Source of the DNA: Myxococcales bacterium
GTDB lineage: Bacteria; Myxococcota_A; Polyangia; Polyangiales; GCA-016699535
Reading direction: 5' to 3'
Assembly (NCBI GenBank): GCA_020633325.1
Contig: JACKDX010000002.1
Coordinates: forward strand, 248,001 to 312,000
DNA: 64,000 nucleotides
A model generated the notes under the pieces. That model did no database searches. It saw only the letters and a program-made list of their open reading frames with translations, and had not been told where the DNA came from. Shown one piece after another: positions 1-11,109 of the stretch. Numbering within the stretch: position 1 is the first letter of the stretch; every line of letters starts with the position of its first letter. Made by a program: the position numbers and the translations under genes.

Positions 1-481
1 CCAGCGCTGCGGACGTATCGCCTGTGGAAGCGCAGAGTATAGCCCGTAAAGGAGCGCCATCAGCAATCATTTGATTGACCACACTGACCAGTACGGTCAT
101 GCCGAGGTCTTTAAATGATCCCGTATGGCTGTTGCCACAAAGTTTGATCCACAGATCCTCTAAGCCCAGGGATTTGCCGTAGCGATTGGCCCAGAATAGA
201 TTGGTCCCGCCTTCGTGAAGGGAGACAATGCATTCGTCACGAATGCCGGGCGCTACCCATTCCTTTTTCCCCCACACTCCACTGGCGTATGGCCACTCGT
301 TGCTGCGAGCACGGTTTTGGAACAGGGTCATCCACGATGCAGCGCTCCTCGTGCGCAGCGCCTCCAAGTCGTGCTGCACTTGCAACAGTTCCCCACACTT
401 GGGACAGTGGTAGATCACTTGTTCGAGCGGATAGCGCCCCGAACAGCCTGCGACGCACCCAAAGCTTGCATGATAACCCAT
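1..481 (-). CDS. thrC: Threonine synthase, 5' part (runs off window start)
   Basis: PLP enzyme converting O-phosphohomoserine to threonine, the last step of threonine synthesis in the cytoplasm. About 160 N-terminal residues are visible, starting MGYHASFGCVAGC. An N-terminal zinc-ribbon-like pair (CVAGC, then CPKCG about 20 residues on) precedes the conserved PLP-lysine segment GNSHTGSFKDLGMTV, where the Lys forms the Schiff base; ASTGDTSAA follows at the window edge. The ATG start is placed 34 bp from the divergent dipeptidase start. The rest of the gene lies outside the window. The identification rests on the SHTGSFKD and STGDTSAA motifs, which are specific to this family within fold-type II PLP enzymes. 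Confidence 0.9.
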   Translation of the reverse strand, partial: MGYHASFGCVAGCSGRYPLEQVIYHCPKCGELLQVQHDLEALRTRSAASWMTLFQNRARSNEWPYASGVWGKKEWVAPGIRDECIVSLHEGGTNLFWANRYGKSLGLEDLWIKLCGNSHTGSFKDLGMTVLVSVVNQMIADGAPLRAILCASTGDTSAAL

Positions 482-515
482 GGCGCGCAGTATAGTAGTA
501 ACGGGAGGTGTGACA

Positions 516-1526
516 ATGGCTTCCGAAAACCTTGAAGAAAAGGCACGGAGGCTGCACGCCGAATACCCAGCGATCGATCTCCATGCAGATTCGCTATTGT
601 GGTCTCGCTGGGTGGGTTATGATCTCAACAAACGTCATCGCCCACCGCTGCCGTGGAGTTTTGGTGGGGGGCATGTCGATGTGCCGAGGCTGATAGAGGG
701 TGGTCTAGGCTCACAGTTCTTCGGATTGGTGGCGCTGCCGGCACTTGATGACAACCCCGAGGAGATATGTCACGCGCACATTGACCGGCTTGAGCAGGCC
801 GTTCAGCAGAGCCAGGGACTATTGCGTAGGGTCCAGACTGTAGAAGACATCCTCTCACTTCGGCGCGGCGAAATAGGCGCCCTCGTCGGTATAGAGGGCG
901 CGCACTGCCTACGCGGACGCATCGAGGCGCTCGAGCGGTTTGCGGCCCGGGGCGTGCGTTACTTAGGCCTATGCCATCTAACCCGAAACGCCTGTGGGGC
1001 GCCCGCGATTGGACTTGGCATGGATCCAGGGCAGGGTCTCACAAACTTTGGGCGCAAAGTACTGGAATGCTGCCAGGATCATGGCGTATTAGTCGACCTC
1101 GCCCATCTCAATAAACGCGGATTTCTCGATGCGTGCGGCATGGCACGTGCGCCCGTCATTGTTTCGCACACGGGCGTCTCCGGCGTTCATGCGCTACGTC
1201 GTAACATCGATGATGAACAGTTACGGGCTGTCGCTAAGGCGGGCGGCGTGGTGGGCGTGATCTTTTGTCCGGCGTATCTAGGCAACGACGGCGTAGAAGC
1301 CGTGGTCGATCACTTGTTCCACATCATAAAGATAGCTGGAGAAGACACACCCGCGCTTGGGTCTGACTGGGATGGATTCATTCGGCCCACAAGAGGGCTT
1401 GAGGACGCGAGCAAGCTTCCCGATTTGACCCAAGCGCTGGTGCGGCGGGGCCTCGGCGAGACAAGCGTAGCAAAGATTCTGCGCAAGAATGTGCTACGCG
1501 TGCTCACCGATGTACCGCCCCGCTAG
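516..1526 (+). CDS. Membrane dipeptidase (peptidase family M19)
   Basis: Zinc-dependent dipeptidase of the renal dipeptidase/amidohydrolase family, 336 aa. The family's metal and catalytic residues are in register: HAD at 23-25, Glu127 in GIEGAH, His197 in DLAHLN, His218 in VSHTG and Asp284 in GSDWDG. Spacing closely follows the human enzyme. An in-frame upstream ATG at 480 exists, but ATG 516 has a GGGAGG Shine-Dalgarno about 7 nt upstream and gives a typical N-terminus. No signal peptide is visible, so it is probably cytoplasmic. The substrate (D-Ala or other dipeptides) cannot be told from sequence. Divergent from thrC. Confidence 0.9.
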   Translation: MASENLEEKARRLHAEYPAIDLHADSLLWSRWVGYDLNKRHRPPLPWSFGGGHVDVPRLIEGGLGSQFFGLVALPALDDNPEEICHAHIDRLEQAVQQSQGLLRRVQTVEDILSLRRGEIGALVGIEGAHCLRGRIEALERFAARGVRYLGLCHLTRNACGAPAIGLGMDPGQGLTNFGRKVLECCQDHGVLVDLAHLNKRGFLDACGMARAPVIVSHTGVSGVHALRRNIDDEQLRAVAKAGGVVGVIFCPAYLGNDGVEAVVDHLFHIIKIAGEDTPALGSDWDGFIRPTRGLEDASKLPDLTQALVRRGLGETSVAKILRKNVLRVLTDVPPR

Positions 1527-1700
1527 CTAGACTGAACTCTTCGGCGAGAGCAGTCCAGCGACGAGCCCGACAACAGCAAGGATCAAAAATCCTACAAATA
1601 GAATTTTGCCGATGCCAGCGGCGCCCGCTGCGATCCCACCAAAACCAAAGAATGCGGCAATGAGAGCCAGAACGAAAAAACCAAGTGCCCAACGTAGCAT
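1527..1700 (-). CDS. DUF1328 (YtjA-like) small membrane protein
   Basis: A 57-residue hydrophobic peptide beginning MLRWALGFFVLALIAAFFGF, with a Gly/Ala-rich second helix and a short polar C-terminus. This is the standard size and pattern of the DUF1328/YtjA family (two membrane helices, function unknown). The reading frame is open upstream, but ATG at 1700 has an AGGAG Shine-Dalgarno and matches family length, so the longer version is not used. Its stop lies directly after the dipeptidase stop on the other strand (convergent). Confidence 0.85.
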   Translation of the reverse strand: MLRWALGFFVLALIAAFFGFGGIAAGAAGIGKILFVGFLILAVVGLVAGLLSPKSSV

Positions 1701-1860
1701 AATGATGCTCCTTTCAGATAAGTGTGTTTGATGAACCCCAGGGTGTGCACGAATCATGCCATCAAAAAAACCGCGAGATTTACGCGTAGTGACGTCTAGC
1801 ATGTGGCGGAATGACACACCCCGTGGCGCGCTCGCAGCGCGAGTGCGCAGTGTTGGAAGC

Positions 1861-2493
1861 CTAGCGCTTGCGTACAAGATTGACGCCGTCGCGCACGGTC
1901 AGGAGTACATTGTCGACTCGGTTGTCCTTGAGGATGCGATCGTTGAGCGTGGCAATGGCAGTGGCCTCGGGTGTGGTTGGCTCAAGCACCGCGCCCGACC
2001 ACAAGCTATTGTCGATGATCACTAATCCACCTTGACGAACCAGTGCAAGCGATGCTTCGTAATACCTTGGATAGTTCTCCTTATCGGCATCCAGGAACGC
2101 GAGGTCAAACCCTGGCGTCAGAGAGGCTAAAGTATCAAGGGCGGGGCCAACCTTGACCTCTATTTTCTTGCCATGTGGACTGCGGTCGAAAAAACCTTGC
2201 GCGATGGCTGCGTTCGCGGGATTGAGTTCACAGGTGACGATGTGCCCGTCCGCGGGCAGTCCTTCGGCAAAGGACAGCCCGGAGTATCCCGTAAACGTTC
2301 CGATTTCAAGAACGCGACGGGCACCGCTCAGCTGTGCCAGTAACTTAAGCAGCTGTCCTTCCGTCTTTCCCGTAAGCATCCCAGCGTCGCTTCGCTGGCT
2401 CTTGGTATATGCCGCGACCTCTTGCAGCAATGCCGATTCGCCTGAGGTATGCGCGTGACAATAGCGCTCAATCTCGTCAGCCACCAATAGCAT
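1861..2493 (-). CDS. SAM-dependent O-methyltransferase (family 3, COMT-like)
   Basis: A 210-aa class I methyltransferase of the caffeoyl-CoA/catechol O-methyltransferase family, predicted to use a divalent metal. SAM motif I is VLEIGTFTGYS (about 61-71); the metal and acceptor-site region is LDADKENYPRYY (about 134-145), followed by IIDNSLWSG (159-167), which holds the family Asp-Asn ligands. Length and all motifs are intact. The natural acceptor, probably a catechol-type hydroxyl, cannot be assigned. It is separated by about 160 bp from the DUF1328 gene on the same strand and appears to be monocistronic. Confidence 0.88.
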   Translation of the reverse strand: MLLVADEIERYCHAHTSGESALLQEVAAYTKSQRSDAGMLTGKTEGQLLKLLAQLSGARRVLEIGTFTGYSGLSFAEGLPADGHIVTCELNPANAAIAQGFFDRSPHGKKIEVKVGPALDTLASLTPGFDLAFLDADKENYPRYYEASLALVRQGGLVIIDNSLWSGAVLEPTTPEATAIATLNDRILKDNRVDNVLLTVRDGVNLVRKR

Positions 2494-3001
2494 GCGGGCA
2501 GTCTACCATCCCACCGGTGCCATTCAAAGGCTGCATGAGCGTGAAGCTGAGGGGTGTGCCGATTCTTAACGTCCGCGCGGTTTTGCGCTATGTACGGCGC
2601 AGTTCTTTGGCTAGCCGAGCGCAGGGGCGGAGGGTGTCTGCGACGTCAAAACGGAAACCGATGCGTTAAGCAGCGCCGGACACGGAAGGCGCTGTATTCA
2701 CCGTTCTCCGTGCTTTTAGCACCTTCTCCTGGTAGTCCGCTTTTAGGGGTAGGTTCACACCAGATCAGCGCCCCTGGAGATCTTAGCGTTCGGCCCCGGT
2801 CAATGCTCCAACGTGTGAATGAAACTTGCAGTCGTCGCCGCATGGAGTTGTAGCGCGAATAAACATCTTGCGGATACTTCGCCGATAGAAGTTCGTACAT
2901 TGTTAGCTCGGGGTGCTCTGCACAAATGCAAACATCGCGGCGTCTCGCTCGCGCGGCGTTTGCGTTAGCCTCGTGAATTCACCCCGTGTCCCCGTCAATC
3001 G
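2494..3001. other. Intergenic stretch without recognisable gene
   Basis: About 500 bp between the methyltransferase start and the RCC1 lipoprotein stop. Open frames on both strands have Arg/Ser-rich, low-complexity translations unlike any family and no convincing ribosome binding sites. A short hairpin (GTGCT-ttt-AGCAC, 2710-2722) is present. No tRNA-like cloverleaf or clear promoter was found. Confidence 0.5.
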
Positions 3002-4432
3002 TCAGTCATGCGGGAGGCGGATGTCGATGGCGTCGATGCTGCTGGGTTTCTCGTTATCTCCTATGTCTTTGGTGTTCCCGTAACCGAGCCTCCCGTCGGT
3101 GCCGGTGCCCCAGCAGCGAATCAGGCCGTCGTTGAGAATGGCGCAGGTGTGCTCCTCCCCCGCGGCAATGAATACCGCCGATCCCCCGAGGCTTACTGGG
3201 CTAACCGCAGACGGATGCTCGTTATCGCCGATATTGTTACTATCCCCATAACCCAGCCTCCCTCCACTACCTTTACCCCAGCAGCGCACATCCCCTCCTT
3301 CAAGGAGCGCGCATGTATGGGACAGGCCGGCCGTGATCTGAGTGGCTTGGCCGCCTATGTCGACCGTGCCGCTCGGCGTTTCGCTATCGCCGCGGTTCTC
3401 TGTGTCGCGATAACCCAGCTGGCCGTAGTCATTGCGACCCCAGCAACGTATAGCTCCGCCGCTTAAAATGGCACAGGTATGGTCCCCGCCCAGGGCAAGC
3501 TGGATAACCGTATCCCCTACAGGGACCGCATCGATAACGCTGGTTGAATCGTTATCCCCAATATTATTGGTATTGCCATGTCCCAACTGACCGGAAGCTC
3601 CCGCTCCCCAGCACCAAACGGTACCGTTGGCAGCGCGTGCGCAGCTGTGGGCGCCACCCGTTTTAACCTCCTTCATTTGCGAAAAAGGAGGATCAAATAC
3701 CACGGGGCCGGTGCTTGACGGGAACTCACCGGGACTATCGCCAATGGCGTTCGTGTCTCCGTAACCAAGTTGGCCTAAAGCTGCCGAGCCCCAACAACGT
3801 ACTTTGCCGTTGTTGTTGAGCAATGCACAACTGTGGCTTCCTCCGGCAGCGACCTCTAACGCCGTATTCCCGAGCGCGACTGTTCCAACATCGGACGGCA
3901 CCTCATCATCGCCAATATCGTCTGTCGGGAATCCATAGCCCAGTCGGCCCAGAGAACCGATTCCCCAACAGCGGACAGTGTTGTCGTCGAGGAGCGCGCA
4001 ATTGTGGTGCCAACCGGCAGCGACCTGGATAGCGTTACCGCCCAGGCTCACCGGGCCCCCCGCATTGGCCGGTTCGTTATCACCGATATCGTAAATATTC
4101 CCCCCGATGGGGGGAGGATTGCCGCGCCCGTAGCCAAGTTGGCCGTATATTGCCGATCCCCAACAAAAAACCTGACCGTCCTCCATCGTGGCGCACGTGT
4201 GGGTTCTCCCAAGCGCAAGCTGAATGGGCACGTTCAGATCGGGCGCGTCAGCATCGCTCTCGTTCGTCTTGATGTCTGTGAGGCCGGAATCTCCCTCAGC
4301 CACGCAGAGGTTGGTGACCGGGTCACACACATAACCGGCCACGCAGGGGCAGTGTTTGTTGGATAGGTCGATCGATCGGGAGCATCCAACACTCAGCAGC
4401 GCACCTGCCCCTATGGCATACCAAAATCGCAT
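3002..4432 (-). CDS. RCC1-repeat outer-membrane/surface lipoprotein
   Basis: A 476-aa secreted lipoprotein. The N-terminus MRFWYAIGAGALLSVGC is a signal peptide ending in a lipobox (LSVGC), followed by a short Cys-rich piece and an Asp-rich linker. The remainder is seven RCC1-type units. Each ends in a (R/W/F)CWG-x5-G(Q/R)LG(Y/H) core followed by Asn/Asp-Ile-Gly-Asp, and each is introduced by an HTCA/HSCA segment. Seven units fit a closed seven-bladed propeller. Such proteins are common in Myxococcota; the ligand is unknown. An upstream in-frame ATG at 4468 would put 12 extra residues before the signal peptide, so ATG 4432 is preferred. Confidence 0.85.
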   Translation of the reverse strand: MRFWYAIGAGALLSVGCSRSIDLSNKHCPCVAGYVCDPVTNLCVAEGDSGLTDIKTNESDADAPDLNVPIQLALGRTHTCATMEDGQVFCWGSAIYGQLGYGRGNPPPIGGNIYDIGDNEPANAGGPVSLGGNAIQVAAGWHHNCALLDDNTVRCWGIGSLGRLGYGFPTDDIGDDEVPSDVGTVALGNTALEVAAGGSHSCALLNNNGKVRCWGSAALGQLGYGDTNAIGDSPGEFPSSTGPVVFDPPFSQMKEVKTGGAHSCARAANGTVWCWGAGASGQLGHGNTNNIGDNDSTSVIDAVPVGDTVIQLALGGDHTCAILSGGAIRCWGRNDYGQLGYRDTENRGDSETPSGTVDIGGQATQITAGLSHTCALLEGGDVRCWGKGSGGRLGYGDSNNIGDNEHPSAVSPVSLGGSAVFIAAGEEHTCAILNDGLIRCWGTGTDGRLGYGNTKDIGDNEKPSSIDAIDIRLPHD

Positions 4433-4532
4433 AGTTCCAGCGTAACATGGCTCTATTGACGTTGCCACGCAGAAATCAAGCAGGCGAGGCTATTTGACTT
4501 GCATGGGGCGCATCCTGTGCAAGGATACCGAA

Positions 4533-5927
4533 ATGCAAAAACAGGATGCGTCAAGATCGGTGAGGTTAACGGGACTCTGGCCGCTGAGCCTGGCATTGGG
4601 TCTAGGTGGTTGCAGTGTGGGTCCGCAAGACACCGTGAGAGAAGCGCAAAGCGCCCAAATCACCGCCAACCCCAAGGGCTCAGAGGCGGCAGCCGTCCAG
4701 GTGATTTCTTACGAGCTTGGCCATTTGCTGAGGTTGGCCTCATACGACGGAAGGCTTATGCCAGGCATGAAAGAAGGGCTTCCTGAAACCGGGAGCTATT
4801 TGGCAGAGGATTTCGATCCTTCAAGTGAGCCATCGTTCGATACCGAAGTCGTATTACGGGTATGGGAGCAGTACATTCGCGATGCGTTATGGCATGCGTC
4901 ATTCCCAATGTACCGCATAGACCGTTGGCAAGCACCCGACTACGAACGCCCCGTCAATATACGTCGAACTCCCAACGACAGCCTATTGGTTACCGTACAA
5001 CTGTCCGATACAGCGTACTTTGGTGTGATATTTGGGTTTCTGAGGAATGGGCCTACGCTGCCTTTGATCTTCCCGTTTGCATACGCCACAGCGAGTAGTC
5101 TTGAGTGGGATGTGTTTGCGCGCCTGTTTGTCTTCCCTCGGGGATATCACGAGGTTCCCGTCGCGCAATCACTCAGCTGCGGCGATATGGCCAAAGCGCA
5201 AGGATATTTGGAGCACGAGGCCCATTGCTTTGCCGATGTATGGAAATCTCATGAGGATACGATCAGTTGCGTCACGCCCCCAGAAGATGCATGGGTCTGT
5301 GAGGCGGTAGTGGCGAATACGTGGCATGACCAGTGGCGGTCGCTCGGCATTTCATTCTTACCGAACGGTGAGGCTGTAGAATGTGGGGCGTGCTTGGTGT
5401 ACAACAACGCCATATCAGACACAGCCTATTGGCAATGGACTGGGCCAGAATCGGACGGGACCGGCGACGATGTCATCGAGCTTCGCATGGGTGGGGTCCT
5501 TTCATTGAACGGGCGGTGGACGCCTCAGGAAGCGTATGGACGTCTTTGCAGGACGAAGGTCGAGGAGCCCCAGAGTCCAGGTGATTTCGACTGCGATAAT
5601 TCCATCAAAGGATGTGTGTATCAGGATCCCGTGCTGAATCAGCGGCACGTTTGGTTACAATCCGAGGGCTGGCCAGCGCTGGATTGCAATCGCCCGCCGC
5701 CCGAAGATTTCATCGACGCGCAAGGGATATGCACCGGCGACGATTGCATCCGGGTGCGGCTGACACAGCAGAGCTATCATCGGTTTGAAGGTGTGATTCA
5801 GCGAAGCCACTCGTCTGAGGACCGCAGTCCAGGCGTTGTGGATGGCATTTTTGCCCGCACGGCTGAGCGTTGGGGAACAAAACGGGCGCTGGTAAGTATA
5901 GGCCGGCTGCCGGCGATATCGCCCTGA
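4533..5927 (+). CDS. Lipoprotein of unknown function
   Basis: A 464-aa predicted lipoprotein; the family is not recognised with confidence. ATG 4533 has an AAGGA Shine-Dalgarno 7 nt upstream and gives a short charged N-region, hydrophobic core and lipobox (LGLGGC). The mature part is rich in Trp and Tyr and contains many Cys in pairs (for example VECGAC, FDCDNSIKGC and CTGDDC), suggesting disulfide bonds after export. A GGVLSLNGRWTPQEAYG segment followed by Cys residues recalls Cys-containing domains in other myxobacterial lipoproteins, but no function can be assigned. Divergent from the RCC1 lipoprotein, with about 100 bp between their starts. Confidence 0.7.
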   Translation: MQKQDASRSVRLTGLWPLSLALGLGGCSVGPQDTVREAQSAQITANPKGSEAAAVQVISYELGHLLRLASYDGRLMPGMKEGLPETGSYLAEDFDPSSEPSFDTEVVLRVWEQYIRDALWHASFPMYRIDRWQAPDYERPVNIRRTPNDSLLVTVQLSDTAYFGVIFGFLRNGPTLPLIFPFAYATASSLEWDVFARLFVFPRGYHEVPVAQSLSCGDMAKAQGYLEHEAHCFADVWKSHEDTISCVTPPEDAWVCEAVVANTWHDQWRSLGISFLPNGEAVECGACLVYNNAISDTAYWQWTGPESDGTGDDVIELRMGGVLSLNGRWTPQEAYGRLCRTKVEEPQSPGDFDCDNSIKGCVYQDPVLNQRHVWLQSEGWPALDCNRPPPEDFIDAQGICTGDDCIRVRLTQQSYHRFEGVIQRSHSSEDRSPGVVDGIFARTAERWGTKRALVSIGRLPAISP

Positions 5928-6009
5928 GTGTGACGAACAAGCCTCCTCGTGCGCAAATGGCCGGCATGCCCCCTGGACGGCAGGATGGTGAGCCGCTAGA
6001 TAGCGGCGT

Positions 6010-6927
6010 ATGGCCTTTTCGCCGCACGCGCTTCGCACCCGTGGAGTGACGTTAAATCGTCGCGTATTTCGAGGAATGCTAAGCCGGGCCGGCAACGGCT
6101 TTATGGAGTTCGCTGAACAGTGGTTGGGCGAAGAGCTCGATGCTAAGATTGCGCGCATCCACCTCGAGCGAAACGAGGTGGGTGTGGATCCGTTTGGGTT
6201 CGATCCAGAAGTGGCGCGTTATGGGTTGGCATTTGCTGCCTTTTTGCATCGCGCCTATTTTCGGACCGAGGTCCACGGTATCCAGCACGTGCCTCACGGT
6301 CGCGTGTTGATCGTGGCGAATCACTCGGGCCAACTTCCGCTCGATGCGGTTCTGCTTACGGCGGCGCTTCTGCTTGATGCGGAGCCGCCCCGTTTCGCCA
6401 GAAGTATGGTCGAAAAGTGGACCGCGACGTTGCCGTTTATTTCTTTCCTCTATCCGCGCCTTGGACAGGTGGTGGGAGCGCAGGACAACGCTCGCCGCCT
6501 GTTAGAGCAAGAATCGACGCTGTTGGTGTTTCCTGAAGGTGTGGACGGCATTGCCAAGACCTATGCCGAGCGCTATCAACTGCAATCCTTCGGGCTCGGC
6601 TTCATGCGTCTGGCATTAGAGACGCGCACCCCGATTGTGCCGGTCGCCATTGTGGGGGGGGAGGAGCAGTACATTTCTATCGCAAACTTTAGAAAGCTTG
6701 CTCAGATATTGCGGATGCCAGCATTGCCGTTGGTGCCGCAATTGTTTCTGGGGATGCCGCTACCCTTGCCCACCAAGTACCGGATGCATTTTGGCGCGCC
6801 GATGAGATTTTCGGGCCCCTCCGATGATGACGACGCCTCGATTGCCGACAAGGTCGGCCGCGTCAGGAGCGCCATCGACGTGCTTCTAAGAGAGGGGCTC
6901 AAACAGCGCCAATCCATTTTTTGGTAG
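6010..6927 (+). CDS. PlsC-like lysophospholipid acyltransferase family protein
   Basis: Predicted membrane-associated 1-acyl-glycerol-3-phosphate-type acyltransferase. The catalytic HX4D box is NHSGQLPLD, and the downstream substrate-binding blocks are VFPEGVDG and the PIVPVAIVGGEEQ segment typical of block IV. The frame is closed by a stop just upstream of 6010. ATGs at 6076 and 6103 are also possible, and the protein from 6103 (MEFAEQWLGEELD) looks most like a natural start, but none has a clear ribosome site. The acceptor lipid is unknown. It may belong to phospholipid remodelling, consistent with the envelope genes nearby. Confidence 0.82.
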   Translation: MAFSPHALRTRGVTLNRRVFRGMLSRAGNGFMEFAEQWLGEELDAKIARIHLERNEVGVDPFGFDPEVARYGLAFAAFLHRAYFRTEVHGIQHVPHGRVLIVANHSGQLPLDAVLLTAALLLDAEPPRFARSMVEKWTATLPFISFLYPRLGQVVGAQDNARRLLEQESTLLVFPEGVDGIAKTYAERYQLQSFGLGFMRLALETRTPIVPVAIVGGEEQYISIANFRKLAQILRMPALPLVPQLFLGMPLPLPTKYRMHFGAPMRFSGPSDDDDASIADKVGRVRSAIDVLLREGLKQRQSIFW

Positions 6928-6991
6928 CGAACGGGGATGATACGAGCCAATCTGAACTAGAGAACTTTTGCGGTCACAGCTATCATGCTCT

Positions 6992-8062
6992 ATGATCGTA
7001 AAGGTGACTGGGGGCGTCTTGAGAGCAAATGACTTACGGAGGCTGCCGTGGCTGCTCTTAATCGTGCTCGCAGCGCAAGCTTGCGCTAGCAACGAGCGTC
7101 GGGCCACACCCGATGCCGACACTGACACCAGTGTGTTTCCGGATGTCGACATTGATCCTTTGCCGGTGGGTGATTGTAAGAATAACCCAACATGTCAGAT
7201 GCAGGCGGCTGAGTGCGCGTGGGCTACCAAGGAGGCAGCTTGCACGGAAGCAGGAAGCGCATGTATGTGGTGCGCGTCGGCCAAGGAGTGTTGGATAGCG
7301 GGAGAGTTCTGTCCATCATGTGAGGCCCTGACTGAGGCGGTGTGCGACCAGCATCGGGGATGCCTTTATTGTGATCGGCCGCCGGGGCCCGGCTGTGTTA
7401 ATATCAGCGAGGCCGGCTCATGCCAATGTTGGCAGGCCGAGAGTGAGGGAAATTGCAAGGGCGCATGTGATTGGTGTCCTTCGGCCAATGTGTGCATCCC
7501 TGATGAAGCAGAGTGCGTCTCGAGACGGCTTGCATTCGTGGCCGGTCCCATCAAAATCGGGACTGGCAATGATTTTACCAGTTATCCCCCAACGTTCAGC
7601 GGCTTGGCTGGAGCGGACAGTTTTTGCAACTACACCGCAAACTCCACCAACATCACGGGAAGGAACCCCTTCAAAGCGTGGCTCAGCTCTTCTACGGCGA
7701 GCGTGAAGGAGCGTTTCGTCACGTACGAGGTGCCCTACATAGGCACCGACAGTCAAAAGGTCTCACAAGGATGGACGGCTCTAACCTCAGGCGGAAGTTT
7801 ATGGTCATCTTTGAAAGATGTTTATGGAGGGCCCCCTTCAAGTACCGATACCGCGTGCACGACGTACCCAACAACTCATCGGGTATGGACCGGGACGAAG
7901 GCCAACGGCACGAGCGCCTCGGAAAATTGTAACGGATGGACCAGCACTCAGGGGGGCAGCGCTGTTGTGGGGGGCGCGACTGAGGCCTTTGAGTGGACGG
8001 ACAAATGCGTTGATACGAGTGCCTGCGGCAAAACCGGTCTCCTATACTGTTTTGAACAGTAG
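6992..8062 (+). CDS. Cys-rich secreted protein with C-terminal DUF1554 domain
   Basis: Predicted exported protein of about 356 aa. A hydrophobic leader (LLLIVLAAQAC) could be cleaved as a lipoprotein or at AQA. An Asp-rich linker follows, then about three Cys-rich modules of 30-45 residues (pattern C-x6-C-x5-C-x-W/Y-C-x6-C), resembling PSI-type disulfide modules. The C-terminal about 170 residues, from RLAFVAG, carry DUF1554/endostatin-like signatures: GLAGADSFC, FKAWLSSS, RVWTGTKANGT, NCNGWTS and a final LLYCFEQ. Start choice is uncertain (ATG 6992, or TTG 7019 with GGGGG upstream). It converges with another Cys-rich lipoprotein gene that shares the same module type. Confidence 0.75.
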   Translation: MIVKVTGGVLRANDLRRLPWLLLIVLAAQACASNERRATPDADTDTSVFPDVDIDPLPVGDCKNNPTCQMQAAECAWATKEAACTEAGSACMWCASAKECWIAGEFCPSCEALTEAVCDQHRGCLYCDRPPGPGCVNISEAGSCQCWQAESEGNCKGACDWCPSANVCIPDEAECVSRRLAFVAGPIKIGTGNDFTSYPPTFSGLAGADSFCNYTANSTNITGRNPFKAWLSSSTASVKERFVTYEVPYIGTDSQKVSQGWTALTSGGSLWSSLKDVYGGPPSSTDTACTTYPTTHRVWTGTKANGTSASENCNGWTSTQGGSAVVGGATEAFEWTDKCVDTSACGKTGLLYCFEQ

Positions 8063-8081
8063 AGCGGCCCTGGCGTCCCTC

Positions 8082-8810
8082 TTATTCTGTTGCGCCGCAC
8101 CTGTTATCGTCACGCCAAGTGCAACGGGCGCCATGGGCGGTGCACGCCGCTTCGTTGAGCAAGTTCTCGCACTGTTGCTCGAGGCACGCCTGCTCGGAAC
8201 GTTCATTGCCGCCTCTGCGCCCAAGCCAACACAGAAACGGCAAGTCGGACAAATCCGTACTATAGCTGGCGCAATTGGCGCTCGCGCACAAAGCGCTTTG
8301 GCTGCAGGACGCCGTGTCTGTGCGCTCATGGCAGGCAGGGTCTGGCTCTTTCTCGGCAGCTTCAGCGGTCACGTCCGCTGAGCGGCAGGCATCAGCAAAC
8401 CACAAACAGCGTAACGCGGCGTTGCAGGCGCTTTGATCAGCCCAATACTCGCACGGGCCGATGCAATACTTCCCGCGGTTGCTTGCCTTTGGATAACAGC
8501 CGAGCGGGGTTTGCCCGCGGTTCTTGCAGAAATACCATGCGCACAAGGGTTCTTGGTTGCAAGTGTCCTCATCCTCTATCGCACGACACTCCACACAATC
8601 CTGGCGCCCGGCATCGTTGGCTTCGTAAGGAATGGAAGGATCGCAGAACGAAGGGGCAATTGGACCGGTCTCTGGCACGTCCCCCGGATCTGCATCCCCT
8701 TGCCTGTCGTGGTCTTTGCCACCACAGCCGAACCACGCCACGGCACACATCATAAGAGTCACCGTGCGTAACTGGACATTCGGGGCGAAAATTGAGTGTG
8801 AGCGCTTCAT
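8082..8810 (-). CDS. Cys-rich lipoprotein with PSI-like modules
   Basis: A 242-aa predicted lipoprotein: signal segment LMMCAVAWFGC, then an Asp/Gly/Pro linker and about four repeated Cys modules such as CNQEPLCAWYFC, CNAALRCLWFADAC and CTAHGARCTWRDDNRC. The modules share a C-x5-C-x-W-x2-5-C core with the convergent neighbour, suggesting a common origin. It starts 13 bp after the copper ATPase stop on the same strand, so it could be co-transcribed with it. No enzymatic motif is seen, and a role in metal or ligand binding through Cys is only a guess. Confidence 0.7.
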   Translation of the reverse strand: MKRSHSIFAPNVQLRTVTLMMCAVAWFGCGGKDHDRQGDADPGDVPETGPIAPSFCDPSIPYEANDAGRQDCVECRAIEDEDTCNQEPLCAWYFCKNRGQTPLGCYPKASNRGKYCIGPCEYWADQSACNAALRCLWFADACRSADVTAEAAEKEPDPACHERTDTASCSQSALCASANCASYSTDLSDLPFLCWLGRRGGNERSEQACLEQQCENLLNEAACTAHGARCTWRDDNRCGATE

Positions 8811-8823
8811 GCCTCTTTTGGGG

Positions 8824-11010
<2,187 letters not shown>

Positions 11011-11032
11011 ACGTTACCCCATATACCACATG

Positions 11033-11041
11033 GCGACCGTG
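11033..11041. repeat. Target-site direct repeat, left (GCGACCGTG)
   Basis: The nine bases GCGACCGTG directly abut the left inverted repeat of the IS66-like element, and the same nine bases directly follow its right end at 12612-12620. This marks a transposition target duplication. Confidence 0.85.
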
Positions 11042-11057
11042 GTAACCGTTCAGCCCC
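11042..11057. repeat. IS left terminal inverted repeat
   Basis: GTAACCGTTCAGCCCC, exactly complementary to the right end of the element. Similarity continues weakly inward (CCTGGG against CTGGGG with a one-base shift). Confidence 0.88.
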
Positions 11058-11109
11058 CTGGGATTGTCAAAAGATCGACACGGAGGGCTGGGCATGATCT
11101 GAAGGGGGC

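Noticed and set aside
2554..2900. Opposing open frames in the 2.5-3.0 kb gap
   Set aside because: Arg/Ser-rich, low-complexity translations, no clear ribosome site and no family resemblance; treated as non-coding.
3002..4400. Tandemly repeated DNA that could suggest a CRISPR or satellite array
   Set aside because: The periodicity is about 150-200 bp and follows the RCC1 protein repeats; no short identical repeats with unique spacers.
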